This document shows, piece after piece, positions 19,737 through 30,006 of a DNA stretch of 64,000 nt (position 1 is its first letter; the number at the start of each line of letters is the position of its first letter). Source of the DNA: Zoogloea ramigera (GTDB taxonomy: Bacteria; Pseudomonadota; Gammaproteobacteria; Burkholderiales; Rhodocyclaceae); NCBI RefSeq assembly GCF_006539865.1, contig NZ_BJNV01000015.1, positions 1-64,000 of the forward strand, written 5' to 3'. A model generated the notes under the pieces. That model saw only the letters and a program-made list of their open reading frames with translations. It was not told where the DNA came from and ran no database searches. Both the position numbers and the translations under genes were made by a program.

Positions 19737-20279
19737 TCAGACGGGAAAGACGGAGCGCAGCATGATACTGAGAGTAGTGTCGCCAGACGAAAACCAGATC
19801 TGCCCATCCTGGACCGTGCAGCTGAGTTCCATGTTGCGTTCAGCCAGCCCGGCGAGGGCGCGGGAATCTTCCTGGGCCAGGGCGAGCACGCGGAGTTTCG
19901 GCAGGCGCGACAGGGTCGCCGCGTCCTTCTGCCACCACACATCAACGGCGCGGCCACCGTAGGCCAGCACGATCACTTCGTCGGCCTTGCCGCAGGCACG
20001 GCGAAGCAGGCGCTCATCGGGCAGACCCACCTCGATCCAGCGGACGATCTGACCGGCGTCGTCCTTGAGCCACAGGGCCGGTTCGTCGTCGGTGGAGATG
20101 CCCCGCCCGAACTGCAGGCGTTCATCACCGTGGAGGGCAAAGGCAAGGATGCGGACCATCATCCGCTCGTCGGTCTCGGACGGATGCCGGGCCAGGGTCA
20201 GGGCATGTTCGGCAAAGTAACCACGATCCAAGTCGGAGACGTTGAGGGTGGCTCGGAAGATTGTGGATTTGAGGGCCAT
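19737..20279 (-). CDS. yaeQ: YaeQ family protein
   Basis: 180 residues, the normal YaeQ length, starting MALKSTIFRATLNVSDLDRGYF and matching throughout (HPSETDERMMVRILAFALH, DEPALWLKDDAGQIVRWIEVG). The family is a PD-(D/E)XK nuclease-like fold; its cellular role is not settled. The ATG at 20279 is the only sensible start. It is separated from the lipoprotein gene upstream by a terminator. Confidence 0.92.
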   Translation of the reverse strand: MALKSTIFRATLNVSDLDRGYFAEHALTLARHPSETDERMMVRILAFALHGDERLQFGRGISTDDEPALWLKDDAGQIVRWIEVGLPDERLLRRACGKADEVIVLAYGGRAVDVWWQKDAATLSRLPKLRVLALAQEDSRALAGLAERNMELSCTVQDGQIWFSSGDTTLSIMLRSVFPV

Positions 20280-20295
20280 GGCAGCAACGGAACGC

Positions 20296-20329
20296 AAAAA
20301 GAAAAACCGGGCCACACAGGGCCCGGTTT
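20296..20329 (-). terminator. Intrinsic terminator after the Ala/Lys-rich lipoprotein gene
   Basis: On the minus strand AAACCGGGCC pairs with GGCCCGGTTT around a 6-nt loop, followed by TTTTTCTTTTTG. It overlaps the ribosome-binding region of yaeQ, so yaeQ expression may depend on read-through or on a promoter within. Confidence 0.8.
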
Positions 20330-20349
20330 GCAGCAAATACCGGAAGGGC

Positions 20350-20745
20350 TTACTTGCCGACCGCAGCCTTGGCCTTGTCGGCGGCTTCCTTGGTGGCATC
20401 GGCGGTTGCCGCAACAGCCTCCTTGCCCGCCTCCTTGGCGGCGCCAGCAGCCTCCTTGGCGGCAGCCACGGCATCCTTGGCAGCGTCCTTGGTTGCATCG
20501 ACAGCCTCTTTACCGGCTTCCTTGGTGGCGTCGACAGCTTCCTTGCCCGCTTCCTTGGCGGCACCCGCTGCATCCTTGGCGGCATCGGCGGCCTGCTTGG
20601 CAGCCTCTTCAGCCTTCTGGGCGGCTTCCTTGGCAGCATCGACGACCGGCGCGGGCGCAGGAGCGGGCGCCGGCTCTTCCTTCTTGGAACAGGCGGCGAG
20701 ACCAACGGCAATCAGGGTGGCGAGAAGCAGGGAACGGGTATTCAT
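20350..20745 (-). CDS. Ala/Lys/Glu-rich repeat lipoprotein
   Basis: 131 residues. The signal peptide ends in the lipobox LAAC. A Pro/Ala linker follows, then about 95 residues of near-repeats of AGKEAVDATKE, an amphipathic helix pattern like that of LEA-type or apolipoprotein-like bacterial proteins. It probably forms an extended helix at the outer membrane; function unknown. A GGAGA sequence lies about 8 nt ahead of the ATG at 20745, and it has its own terminator. Confidence 0.75.
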   Translation of the reverse strand: MNTRSLLLATLIAVGLAACSKKEEPAPAPAPAPVVDAAKEAAQKAEEAAKQAADAAKDAAGAAKEAGKEAVDATKEAGKEAVDATKDAAKDAVAAAKEAAGAAKEAGKEAVAATADATKEAADKAKAAVGK

Positions 20746-20895
20746 CGGAAGATCTCCAGCAGGAAAGTGAAAACGGGTTTTCTGGCGGACCGGAAGCGTC
20801 CGTGAAGCATGTGCGTACCATCCTAACGCAGCAGGACGGCCGCAAGATGACTCGGCGATCAAAAAAAGCCACACCCATGTTCTGAGATCCCCCTT

Positions 20896-20938
20896 TAAAA
20901 GAAAAATCCCCACCCGGCAAAGCAGCCTGGGCGGGGAT
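20896..20938 (-). terminator. Intrinsic terminator of the earP-efp unit
   Basis: On the minus strand ATCCCCGCCC pairs with GGGTGGGGAT (one wobble pair), followed by TTTTTCTTTT. It sits 27 bp past the efp stop. Confidence 0.75.
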
Positions 20939-20964
20939 CTTCCGGGGTTTTGTGCAGCGCGGGC

Positions 20965-21525
20965 TTACTTGACCCGGTTGCGGTACTCGTCGCTGCGGGT
21001 GTCGATTTCGATCTTGTCGCCGATTTCCACGAAGGCCGGGACGGACAGCTCGAAGCCGCTCGGTGCGATGCGGGCAGGCTTCAGCACCTTGCCGGAGGTA
21101 TCGCCCTTGACAGCGGGTTCGGTGTATTCGACTTCACGGACGACGGTGGTGGGGAGCTCCACGGAGATCGCCTTGCCGTTGTAGAAAACCACTTCGCAGG
21201 GCATGCCGTCGACCAGATACTTGAGGGCGTCGGTCATGTTCTCGGCTTCGACTTCGTACTGCTCGTAGTCGGCATCCATGAACACGTACATCGGGTCGGC
21301 AAAGTAGGAGTAGGTCACTTCCTTGCGATCGAGGACGACGATCTCGAACTTGTCGTCAGCCTTGTAAACCGACTCCGACGGGGCGCCCGTCAGCAGGTTC
21401 TTGAGCTTCATCTTGACGACGGCGGCATTGCGACCAGACTTGTTGTACTCGGCCTTCTGCACCACGAGGGCGTCGCTGCCCACCATGATCACGTTGCCAG
21501 AGCGAAGTTCCATTGCGGTTTTCAT
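20965..21525 (-). CDS. efp: Elongation factor P (Arg32 type)
   Basis: 186 residues, full length, with three beta-barrel domains. The tip of domain I reads [10 protein letters not shown] with arginine at position 32, the residue rhamnosylated by EarP in bacteria of this class. EF-P helps the ribosome through polyproline stretches. It lies 58 bp after earP, so enzyme and substrate appear to share a transcript. Confidence 0.96.
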   Translation of the reverse strand: MKTAMELRSGNVIMVGSDALVVQKAEYNKSGRNAAVVKMKLKNLLTGAPSESVYKADDKFEIVVLDRKEVTYSYFADPMYVFMDADYEQYEVEAENMTDALKYLVDGMPCEVVFYNGKAISVELPTTVVREVEYTEPAVKGDTSGKVLKPARIAPSGFELSVPAFVEIGDKIEIDTRSDEYRNRVK

Positions 21526-21583
21526 GCTGTTTCCTGCTGAGCTGAAGTTTGCGCGGCACGTGCCACGGAGAATACGTAACCTA

Positions 21584-22795
21584 TTATTCTATCTTAAGTT
21601 TGCAGAATTGCACCAGCTTTGAGGCAAGCTCCCCGGCCGCCTCCAACTGCGCTGCCCAGCGTTCAGCGTGTTCCGACAATGCCGGCAGCGCGGCCTCGAA
21701 CGCCGGCCACGCTTCAGCCACCCCTTGCTCCCGGTTCCAGGCGTGCCAGAAATCGGCGAGGGCAGAGCCCGATCCAGCGTCCAGACCCGCGCCGAAGCGC
21801 TCCAGAAAGGCATCCAGCTTCACCAGATGGGCATCCTCGTCCTGGGGGTAAATGTGCCAGACGAAGGGCCGCTCGGCCCACTGGGCCCGCACGAAGGAAT
21901 CCTCCCCCCGCACGAAGTTCAGGTCGCAAGCCCACAACAGCGCGTCGTAACGGCGCTGTTCGACGAAGGGCAGCACCTGCACCGACAGCGCACCACGGCG
22001 CAGCCGCCCGCCCGCCTCCAGGTGCCCGACACCGAAAGCCTTGCCCAGGCTGGCCAGCACCCTACCTTCCGGAACCAGGCAGGTGACGGGATGCTCTGCA
22101 CGGCTCCAGCAGTCGAGCAAGTCGGCAAGCCCGGCGTTTTCATAGGAAAACAGCGAAACGCACAACTCACCCGGTGTACGCGCCGGGAGCCCGACGGAGG
22201 CCCGGAAGCCCTCCTCTGAAAAGGCCGCCCGACGCACCGCGTAATCGGCCTCGCGCAGGACACCACCGGTCCGTCCATCGAAACCCGGGAAGAAAAAGTG
22301 TTCCACAAGGGGCAGCCGCGGGTGGGGAGATGGCAGTGCGTGGCAGTCCGCCACCCAGCCCTCGGCGCTGAGGTACTCGAGATTTATCCACACCGGCCTC
22401 GGCTGGCGGCGTGCCATGGCCTCGACAAAGACCTCGGGAAGCCGGCAGGCAAAGGCTGCCACCACGACCTGCCCCGGCTCCAGCGCCAAAAATGGCGCTT
22501 CCCAGCGACGGATCTCCACGCCATCGACCCGCTGGGAAGCCTGTCCGGCATCCAGCGCGGGCACCAGACGCTCGGCGCTGCGCAGATCGTCCACCCACAG
22601 ACGCACGGAGATCGCGTGCTCGGCTGCCAGTTGGCGCGCCAACCGCCAGCACACGCCGATGTCACCGAAGTTGTCCACCACGGAGCAGAACAGGTCCCAG
22701 TGCGCCGGCGGGGGCAGGGCAGGGCTCGGGCGATGCGAACTCGACGTCAAGTTTGGGGACAAATACGGAAGAAAACCTGCACAGATTGTGCACAA
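21584..22795 (-). CDS. earP: EF-P arginine rhamnosyltransferase EarP
   Basis: Up to 403 residues. Family motifs are [16 protein letters not shown] near the N-terminus (with the catalytic Asp), the TDP-rhamnose pocket [18 protein letters not shown] and the following IYPQDEDAH. It transfers rhamnose from TDP-rhamnose to Arg32 of EF-P. The start is uncertain: there is no ATG, a TTG at 22795 has a weak AAAGAG upstream, and a TTG at 22750 would give a start nearer to known EarP proteins. Confidence 0.92.
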   Translation of the reverse strand: MCTICAGFLPYLSPNLTSSSHRPSPALPPPAHWDLFCSVVDNFGDIGVCWRLARQLAAEHAISVRLWVDDLRSAERLVPALDAGQASQRVDGVEIRRWEAPFLALEPGQVVVAAFACRLPEVFVEAMARRQPRPVWINLEYLSAEGWVADCHALPSPHPRLPLVEHFFFPGFDGRTGGVLREADYAVRRAAFSEEGFRASVGLPARTPGELCVSLFSYENAGLADLLDCWSRAEHPVTCLVPEGRVLASLGKAFGVGHLEAGGRLRRGALSVQVLPFVEQRRYDALLWACDLNFVRGEDSFVRAQWAERPFVWHIYPQDEDAHLVKLDAFLERFGAGLDAGSGSALADFWHAWNREQGVAEAWPAFEAALPALSEHAERWAAQLEAAGELASKLVQFCKLKIE

Positions 22796-23487
22796 AGCGC
22801 TCTTTCAAGGCGAGGCGGAATTTCATCAACAATCGCCACACACGCCCTCCCGTCGCTTGTCGACAGCTTTTTGAATCAATCAAGCCAATGATAAATATGA
22901 GTTTTTATGTGTTATCCACAGAAACTTCGAGAGCGTAAACGTAAACATTATTTATATAAATAAAAAAACCAGTAACAAACCTCTGCAAACCTGAAACCGG
23001 TTCGCCCACTCTCACCTGCCCACCTGAGCCCGAGGAAACAGCGATGCTATCGATCACCGACCTGCTGGATTTCATCGACCTGGACAGGGAAACCGTCCAG
23101 ATCGTCAACGACGCGACTCAGCTGCCAGAGGCTGAAGCCACAGCGATGGCCTCGGAGCTTCTGCGAACTCACCGCGGCATCTACCTGCTCCATGAAATGT
23201 TCAAGGATCAGATCGCCGAGGCCGCCGCCGCGTACGAAATCTCCCGTGAACGCAGTCTCCGCAAGACCTATGCCTACTTTTCGCGGAAATACCCGATACC
23301 CCACATGCAGTGATCGAGCTGTGCACAAACTGTCAGGTTGACCGGGCACAAAATGTGGACAAGCGGCCGATACCGCCAAACTGAAAATTTCGTCCCCAAT
23401 TTGTCCCGGTCTTCCAGAGCCATCTTTCCAGAGCTTTCTACATATCTCATCTTTTTGATTTAAAAGACGTTTACATTGTTATCCACA
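22384..23487 (+). other. Cluster of three perfect DnaA boxes, candidate origin or titration region
   Basis: TTATCCACA occurs at 22384-22392 (inside earP), 22912-22920 and 23479-23487, all in the same orientation; the last two share GTTATCCACAGAAA. A near-match TTGTCCACA lies on the other strand at 23354-23362. AT-rich stretches follow the second and third boxes (22945-22967 and 23515-23535). The spacer 22796-23043 otherwise shows no gene. Genes point away from the region on both sides. Confidence 0.5.
23044..23313 (+). CDS. Small unknown protein between DnaA boxes
   Basis: 89 residues, mostly helical, acidic in the first half (MLSITDLLDFIDLDRETVQIV) and basic near the end (ERSLRKTYAYFSRKYPI). 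No family recognised, and no signal peptide or membrane segment. GAGGAAAC lies a few bases ahead of the ATG at 23044. It is flanked by two perfect DnaA boxes and AT-rich DNA, so a link with replication or cell-cycle control is possible but unproven. Confidence 0.7.
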   Translation: MLSITDLLDFIDLDRETVQIVNDATQLPEAEATAMASELLRTHRGIYLLHEMFKDQIAEAAAAYEISRERSLRKTYAYFSRKYPIPHMQ

Positions 23488-23690
23488 GAAAAGTGGGGAA
23501 CATAGTTAACGTTGTCTTATATATTTAAAGAAAAACAAGAACAACAAACCGTAGTGCAGCTCTTTGGTTTCCCCGGCCAGGGCCGGTCGGCAGACTTGTT
23601 TTCAAGTGCTCCCGTGACATCCGACGAAGCAAGGGCTGACGGCGGGCAGCAAGAACCGATACACTGCGCTGCTTACTTCCGGAGCAAGCC
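23314..23690. other. Non-coding, AT-rich spacer with a DnaA box
   Basis: No credible gene. It holds the TTATCCACA at 23479 and the near-match at 23354, then AT-rich DNA at 23515-23535. GGAG at 23681 serves the TTG start at 23691. Confidence 0.5.
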
Positions 23691-24164
23691 TTGTATTTCG
23701 AACATCTCGTCGAGATCAACGACCCCGCCGATCCCCTTGCCGAGACCCTGGGCCTCGAACAAGTCTGGACAGGCCTGATGTACCGGGTGCACGAACCGAC
23801 GGTGTTCCTGCCCGGTCTTGACCGCTGCGTGGTGAGGGAAGAATCGCCGAACCGGGTGAGCCGTGAACTTCACTTCGGCAACGCGCGCATCCTCGACAAC
23901 GTGACCTTCAGGCACAAGGAGTGGGTGTGCTTCGAATCCGCGGCGACGCCCGAGCATGCAGGAGGGCGCCTGAAGATCAGCCTCGAACAGCCCGACGGTG
24001 AACGGCTGTTCCTGCGTTTCACCTACGAAACTACGCTGTCCGAAGGCATGGCGGAGGAAGAAGGCGTCCAGGTGTCCGAGTTCGTCAAATCGGCCTACCG
24101 TGCCTCGGACCTGGATACCGTGCGCGTCATCCGCATGATCGCCACCACTGGCCGGCCGCAATAG
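23691..24164 (+). CDS. SRPBCC-fold protein (DUF1857/AtaL-like)
   Basis: 157 residues starting with TTG, seven bases after GGAG. The sequence (FEHLVEINDPADPLAETLGLEQVWTGLMYRVHEP, then a beta-rich middle and a C-terminal helix) fits the helix-grip SRPBCC family of the AtaL-like type, which bind small hydrophobic ligands. Function unknown. It is followed after 39 bp by the aminotransferase gene and may be co-transcribed. Confidence 0.75.
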   Translation: MYFEHLVEINDPADPLAETLGLEQVWTGLMYRVHEPTVFLPGLDRCVVREESPNRVSRELHFGNARILDNVTFRHKEWVCFESAATPEHAGGRLKISLEQPDGERLFLRFTYETTLSEGMAEEEGVQVSEFVKSAYRASDLDTVRVIRMIATTGRPQ

Positions 24165-24203
24165 CGCCCGTCGCAGGGGCAAAACAGATAATCAGGAGAA
24201 TTC

Positions 24204-25337
24204 ATGAGCATCGACAGACCCGAGATCCGATCCTTTCAGCCGCCTGTGCGAACCCTGATGGGGCCCGGGCCTTCCGATGTGCCGCCGCGGGTGCTGTCGG
24301 CGCTGGCCCGGCCCACCGTCGGCCACCTGGATCCGGCTTTCGTCGGGATGATGGATGAGCTCAAGACCCTTCTCCGCTACGCTTTCCAGACCCGCAACGA
24401 GCTGACTTTTCCGGTTTCGGGCCCTGGCTCCCTGGGCATGGAGACCTGCTTCGTCAATCTGGTGAGCCCGGGCGACAAGGTCATCGTCTGCGTGAACGGC
24501 GTCTTCGGCGGACGGATGGCCGAAAACGTCCGCCGCCTCGGTGGCGTGGCGGTCGTCGTGGAAGACCCGTGGGGGGCGCCGGTTGATCCGGCCAAGGTCG
24601 AAGAGGCGTTTGCAGCGAACCCCGACGCGGCACTGCTGGCCTTCGTGCACGCAGAAACCTCCACCGGCGCGCTGTCCGACGCCGCGGCGCTGGCGGCGAT
24701 CGCCCGGCGCCACGGTGCCCTGACCATCATGGACTGCGTGACGTCCCTCGGCGGTGTGCCGGTTCTGCTGGACGAGTGGGGGATCGATGCGGCCTACTCG
24801 GGCAGCCAGAAATGTCTGTCGTGTACCCCTGGCCTGTCCCCGGTGAGTTTTTCGGAGGCTGCAGTGGCGCGCATCAAGGGCCGTCAGGGTGCCTGCCCGA
24901 GCTGGTTCCAGGATCTCGGCCTGGTGCTGGGCTACTGGAGCGGCGCGAAGCGCACATACCACCACACGGCGCCGGTGAATCCGCTGTATGGCCTCCACGA
25001 ATCCCTGGTGATTCTTGCGGAGGAGGGCCTGGAGGCCGCCTGGGCGCGCCACCGGGACAACCATCTGCGCCTGCGCGCCGGCCTGGAAGCGCTGGGGATG
25101 CGTTTTGTGGTGAGCGAGGAAGCCCGCCTGCCGCAGCTGAATTCGGTGTGGGTGCCTGAAGGTGTCGATGAAGCGGCGGCGCGGACGCGTCTGCTGCAGG
25201 AATTCGGCCTGGAGATCGGTGCCGGCCTCGGGGCCTTGGCTGGCAAGGTGTGGCGGATCGGCCTGATGGGGCATTCGAGCCGCCCGGCCAACGTCGCGCT
25301 GTGCCTGTCGGCCCTCGAGACGGTGATCAAGGGCTGA
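24204..25337 (+). CDS. Class V aminotransferase (alanine/serine-glyoxylate type)
   Basis: 377 residues of fold-type I PLP enzyme. [13 protein letters not shown] at the N-terminus, [15 protein letters not shown], the Asp in [11 protein letters not shown] and the PLP lysine in [14 protein letters not shown] mark it as an alanine-glyoxylate or serine-glyoxylate aminotransferase, used in photorespiratory-type or one-carbon metabolism. AGGAGAATTC precedes the ATG. Exact amino donor not decided by sequence. Confidence 0.88.
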   Translation: MSIDRPEIRSFQPPVRTLMGPGPSDVPPRVLSALARPTVGHLDPAFVGMMDELKTLLRYAFQTRNELTFPVSGPGSLGMETCFVNLVSPGDKVIVCVNGVFGGRMAENVRRLGGVAVVVEDPWGAPVDPAKVEEAFAANPDAALLAFVHAETSTGALSDAAALAAIARRHGALTIMDCVTSLGGVPVLLDEWGIDAAYSGSQKCLSCTPGLSPVSFSEAAVARIKGRQGACPSWFQDLGLVLGYWSGAKRTYHHTAPVNPLYGLHESLVILAEEGLEAAWARHRDNHLRLRAGLEALGMRFVVSEEARLPQLNSVWVPEGVDEAAARTRLLQEFGLEIGAGLGALAGKVWRIGLMGHSSRPANVALCLSALETVIKG

Positions 25338-25636
25338 AACCGCCGTATCGGTTTTGCGGGTCGCAGGGCTGGCGTTGCTGCCCTGCGTCAGTCTCCGCCC
25401 GGAGGAACCATCGGTGCGCGGGCACCGGACGTTTCCAGCTTGAAGGAATTTCTGCCAGCCCTTGGTCTTCCGCATTGACGCAGAAGATCGAGTGCCTTGC
25501 TGCCAGAAAAACCGCTTTTTTTGGCAAGCCTTTGTTTTTTATGGTTAAAAAAGGCTGATGAAGCCGGGACGTCGATCCGCCTGCATCGTTGCGGGGGCCC
25601 TGCAGGCAAGGCGAGCCGGCCCGGCTTGAGCTGCTT
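25338..25636. other. Non-coding spacer between convergent genes
   Basis: About 300 bp without a credible gene. T-rich runs around 25515-25550 with imperfect flanking arms (CTTGC/GGCAAG) may terminate transcription from either side, but no clean hairpin is present. Confidence 0.35.
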
Positions 25637-25876
25637 TCAGCGGGTGGCGGCCTCGATTTCCTTCTGGCGCTGGGCGGCCTGTTCCTGGCTGTCGGCCAGC
25701 TGTCGTTCCAGTTGTTCCTTCGTCGCCCGGGCGCCCTCGGCCTCGTGGGCCTTGAGCTTGGCGGCGGTGACAGCTGCGCCGCCGCTGTCGCCGAGGCCGC
25801 AGGCCGACAGGGACAAGAGCAGGGCGAGCAGCAAGGCCGTGGGCAGTACGGAAATGCGATGGTGATGGCGCGTCAT
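25637..25876 (-). CDS. Small lipoprotein
   Basis: 79 residues. A basic start (MTRHHHR), a hydrophobic core and lipobox LSAC place the lipid cysteine near residue 26. The rest is a short linker and a charged Gln/Glu/Lys-rich helix (TKEQLERQLADSQEQAAQRQ) that could form a coiled coil. Role unknown. Confidence 0.7.
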   Translation of the reverse strand: MTRHHHRISVLPTALLLALLLSLSACGLGDSGGAAVTAAKLKAHEAEGARATKEQLERQLADSQEQAAQRQKEIEAATR

Positions 25877-26046
25877 GGTCTACTCCGTCAGGCTGGTTAA
25901 CGGGATGGGGCCCGCCAGAGCCTGAGTGAGAGGCTCGGAGGCGGGCCTGCTGGCAATGCAACCTTAGCGCCGTTTGCGTTTCTCGTCAGGTGCCCCCGCG
26001 TGGCCGTGCGCTGTGGGGGGATGGGCGAGACGCTTGATCCGGCGGC

Positions 26047-26319
26047 TTACTTCTTGACGCTTTCCCCGCCACTGACGGTCAGTTCGCCCTTCAGCTTGGC
26101 GATGCTCTTTTCGCCGAAACCCTTGACGTTCTTGAGGTCTTCGACGCTCTTGAAGGAGCCGTTCTTGCTGCGGTAATCGATGATCGCCTTGGCCTTGGAC
26201 GGGCCGATGCCCTTGATGCCGTCCAGGTCACTGGCGGTGGCGGTGTTGAGGTTGACGGCGGCAAAAGCCATGTTGATGCCGAAGAGGCCGAGGGCGAGGA
26301 AGGACAGGATGGTCTTCAT
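26047..26319 (-). CDS. ComEA-like helix-hairpin-helix protein
   Basis: 90 residues with a signal peptide (cut after AFA) and one ComEA-type (HhH)2 domain: VNLNTATASDLDGIKGIGPSKAKAIIDYR and LKNVKGFGEKSIAKL. Such small secreted proteins bind double-stranded DNA in the periplasm; in competent bacteria ComEA pulls DNA through the outer membrane. It is orphaned here, away from comEC, so a competence role is inference. Confidence 0.88.
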   Translation of the reverse strand: MKTILSFLALGLFGINMAFAAVNLNTATASDLDGIKGIGPSKAKAIIDYRSKNGSFKSVEDLKNVKGFGEKSIAKLKGELTVSGGESVKK

Positions 26320-26351
26320 GGTGTGGGCTCCGCTGGTTGAGTGACGATGTC

Positions 26352-26382
26352 ATTATAGTGTATGTCCATACATGAATGCCAA
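26352..26382 (-). promoter_or_regulatory. Candidate promoter of the ComEA-like gene
   Basis: On the minus strand TTGGCA and a perfect TATAAT are separated by 19 nt, slightly long. The spacer contains the dyad GTATGgaCATAC. It lies about 40 bp upstream of the ATG. Confidence 0.4.
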
Positions 26383-26469
26383 GGGGGTCGGCAACATTTC
26401 GAGAGATTTTTTTTGCGACCAAACGAAGTGTCCGGCGTTAAATGGGCAACGTCTGCCCCGGAGTGCGTC

Positions 26470-27051
26470 ATGAAACGCCTGTTTGCCGTCCTGCTCGCCG
26501 CCACCTCCCTCTCAGGTTGCGTGCTTGCGCCCGTCGACCCGGGCCCTTACCCGATGCCGGATGGCCGTTATCCGAATTCCTACCCCGCACCATATCCGGC
26601 CCCATATCCCACGCCCTATCCGGGCTACGGCTATCCGGGCTCGGGGACGGTGATCATCCAGCGCGGCTATACGCCGCCGCCGGTCATCATCCAGCGCTCG
26701 CCGCCCCCGGTGATCATCCAGCGTCCTCCACCGCCGCGCCACGGTTTCGAACCCGGCCACGAGCAGTGGCGCGAACGCCAGCCCGAGCGCCGGCCGGAGC
26801 GGGGCTTCGAGCGTGGGCCGTCCTTCGGCCCGGGGCAGGGCAGTGGCCCGCAGGTGGCGCCGGGCGTTGCGCCGCCGCCGCGCACCCTGGCTCCGCTGGG
26901 GCCGGGGGGCGGGATGCCCCCGAACCGTGGCCCGGAGGTCCGTCCCGACAATCGTGGTCCGGAGCGGGGGCCGGGCCGGGAGCTCCAGCGGGGCCCGGAC
27001 AAGTGGCATGGTTTTGGCACCAACCGCAACCAGTCGGGCGAAACGCGGTAG
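26470..27051 (+). CDS. Pro/Arg-rich repeat lipoprotein
   Basis: 193 residues. Signal peptide with lipobox LSGC. The mature part is low-complexity: PYPAPYPTPYPG repeats, then three copies of the VIIQR motif (VIIQRGYTPPP, VIIQRSPPP, VIIQRPPPP), then Arg/Glu/Gly/Pro-rich sequence. It is likely an unstructured cell-envelope protein and would be a heavy EF-P client because of its proline runs. The ATG at 26470 is set by the signal peptide. Confidence 0.75.
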   Translation: MKRLFAVLLAATSLSGCVLAPVDPGPYPMPDGRYPNSYPAPYPAPYPTPYPGYGYPGSGTVIIQRGYTPPPVIIQRSPPPVIIQRPPPPRHGFEPGHEQWRERQPERRPERGFERGPSFGPGQGSGPQVAPGVAPPPRTLAPLGPGGGMPPNRGPEVRPDNRGPERGPGRELQRGPDKWHGFGTNRNQSGETR

Positions 27052-27161
27052 TAAGCGCGCTCCGGCGTCGTCAAAGCCGGGATAAAACCCGGTGGACTGG
27101 GTAGTATTCGGGCGGGCGGCGCCTTTCCGGCCTTGCCCGTCTTGCCCAGCCGGTGCTCTCC

Positions 27162-28961
<1,800 letters not shown>

Positions 28962-29052
28962 CGCCAGGGTCAGGGCTAATGCGGACAGCGCCCGGGCGGT
29001 GCTTCGGCTATCCTGCAGCCTCCTGCTGATCGCAAGCCCCTGATTTCCTTCG

Positions 29053-29988
29053 ATGTCCGCATTTCTCCACCAGCTTTCCCTGGCTGCACCGCTGTTCGCG
29101 CTGGTTTTTGTCGGCTACGGGCTGATGCGTTTTTCCGGTTGGCCAACGGCGATGTCGGACAACCTGTCGCGCTTCGTCTTCTCGGTGGCGATGCCGGCGA
29201 TGCTGTTCCGCATGATGAGCGACCTGTCGCGCCTGCCGCCGGTGGATGCGCGCCTGTTGGCGGCTTTTTTCGGCAGCTGCCTGATCGTCTTCGTCCTCGG
29301 CCGCCTGCTGGCCTGGAAGTTTTTTGGGCTGGACGGAGCGGGGCAGTCGCTGTTCGGGCTGGGCGGGGTGTTTTCCAACAACGTGCTGCTGGGCATCCCG
29401 CTGGCCAAAGTGGCGCTGGGCGAGGCGGCGCTGCCGTCGGTGGCGCTGGTGCTGGTGTTCAACTCGCTCACCCTGTGGACGCTGGTCACCGTGTCGGTGG
29501 AATGGGCGCGGCACGGCAGCTTCACCGCCCATGGTTTCGTCAAGACGCTCAAGGCGGTGCTGACGACGCCCATCGTCGCGAGCATCCTGTCGGGTACCCT
29601 GTTCGGCCTGTCCGGGCTGCCGGTGCCCGAGCTTATCGACCAGCCGCTGGCGATGGTGGCCACCGCCGCGGCGCCGCTGGCGATGATCGTGCTCGGCATG
29701 GGCCTGGCCGAATATGGCATCCGCGAGGGCTGGCAGATCAGCACCGCGATCACCGCGGTCAAGCTGCTGGTGCAGCCGCTGGTGGTGTGGCTGCTGGCCC
29801 GGCTGCTCGGGCTGCCACCCCTCGAGACCCAGGTGGTGGTGTTGCTGGCCTCGCTGGCGGTGGGAGCCAACGTGTATCTGATGGCGCGCCACTTCAAGGT
29901 GCTCGAAGGCCCGGTGGCGGGCAGCCTGATTTTGTCCACCATGCTGTCGGCGCTCACCACGCCGCTGATCGTCAGCCTGCTGGGCTGA
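29053..29988 (+). CDS. AEC family transporter
   Basis: 311 residues with about ten membrane helices in two inverted halves, typical of the auxin efflux carrier family (MRFSGWPTAMSDNLSRFVFSVAMPAMLF, and VFSNNVLLGIPLA in the fourth helix). Bacterial members export or exchange organic acids such as malate. Substrate unknown. Confidence 0.85.
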   Translation: MSAFLHQLSLAAPLFALVFVGYGLMRFSGWPTAMSDNLSRFVFSVAMPAMLFRMMSDLSRLPPVDARLLAAFFGSCLIVFVLGRLLAWKFFGLDGAGQSLFGLGGVFSNNVLLGIPLAKVALGEAALPSVALVLVFNSLTLWTLVTVSVEWARHGSFTAHGFVKTLKAVLTTPIVASILSGTLFGLSGLPVPELIDQPLAMVATAAAPLAMIVLGMGLAEYGIREGWQISTAITAVKLLVQPLVVWLLARLLGLPPLETQVVVLLASLAVGANVYLMARHFKVLEGPVAGSLILSTMLSALTTPLIVSLLG

Positions 29989-30006
29989 CTCCTGAGCGAA
30001 TCAGCG

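Noticed and set aside
20350-20745. DNA tandem repeat in the Ala/Lys-rich lipoprotein gene
   Set aside because: The repetition is at protein level (an 11-residue helix pattern) with degenerate codons, so it is a coding property rather than a separate element.
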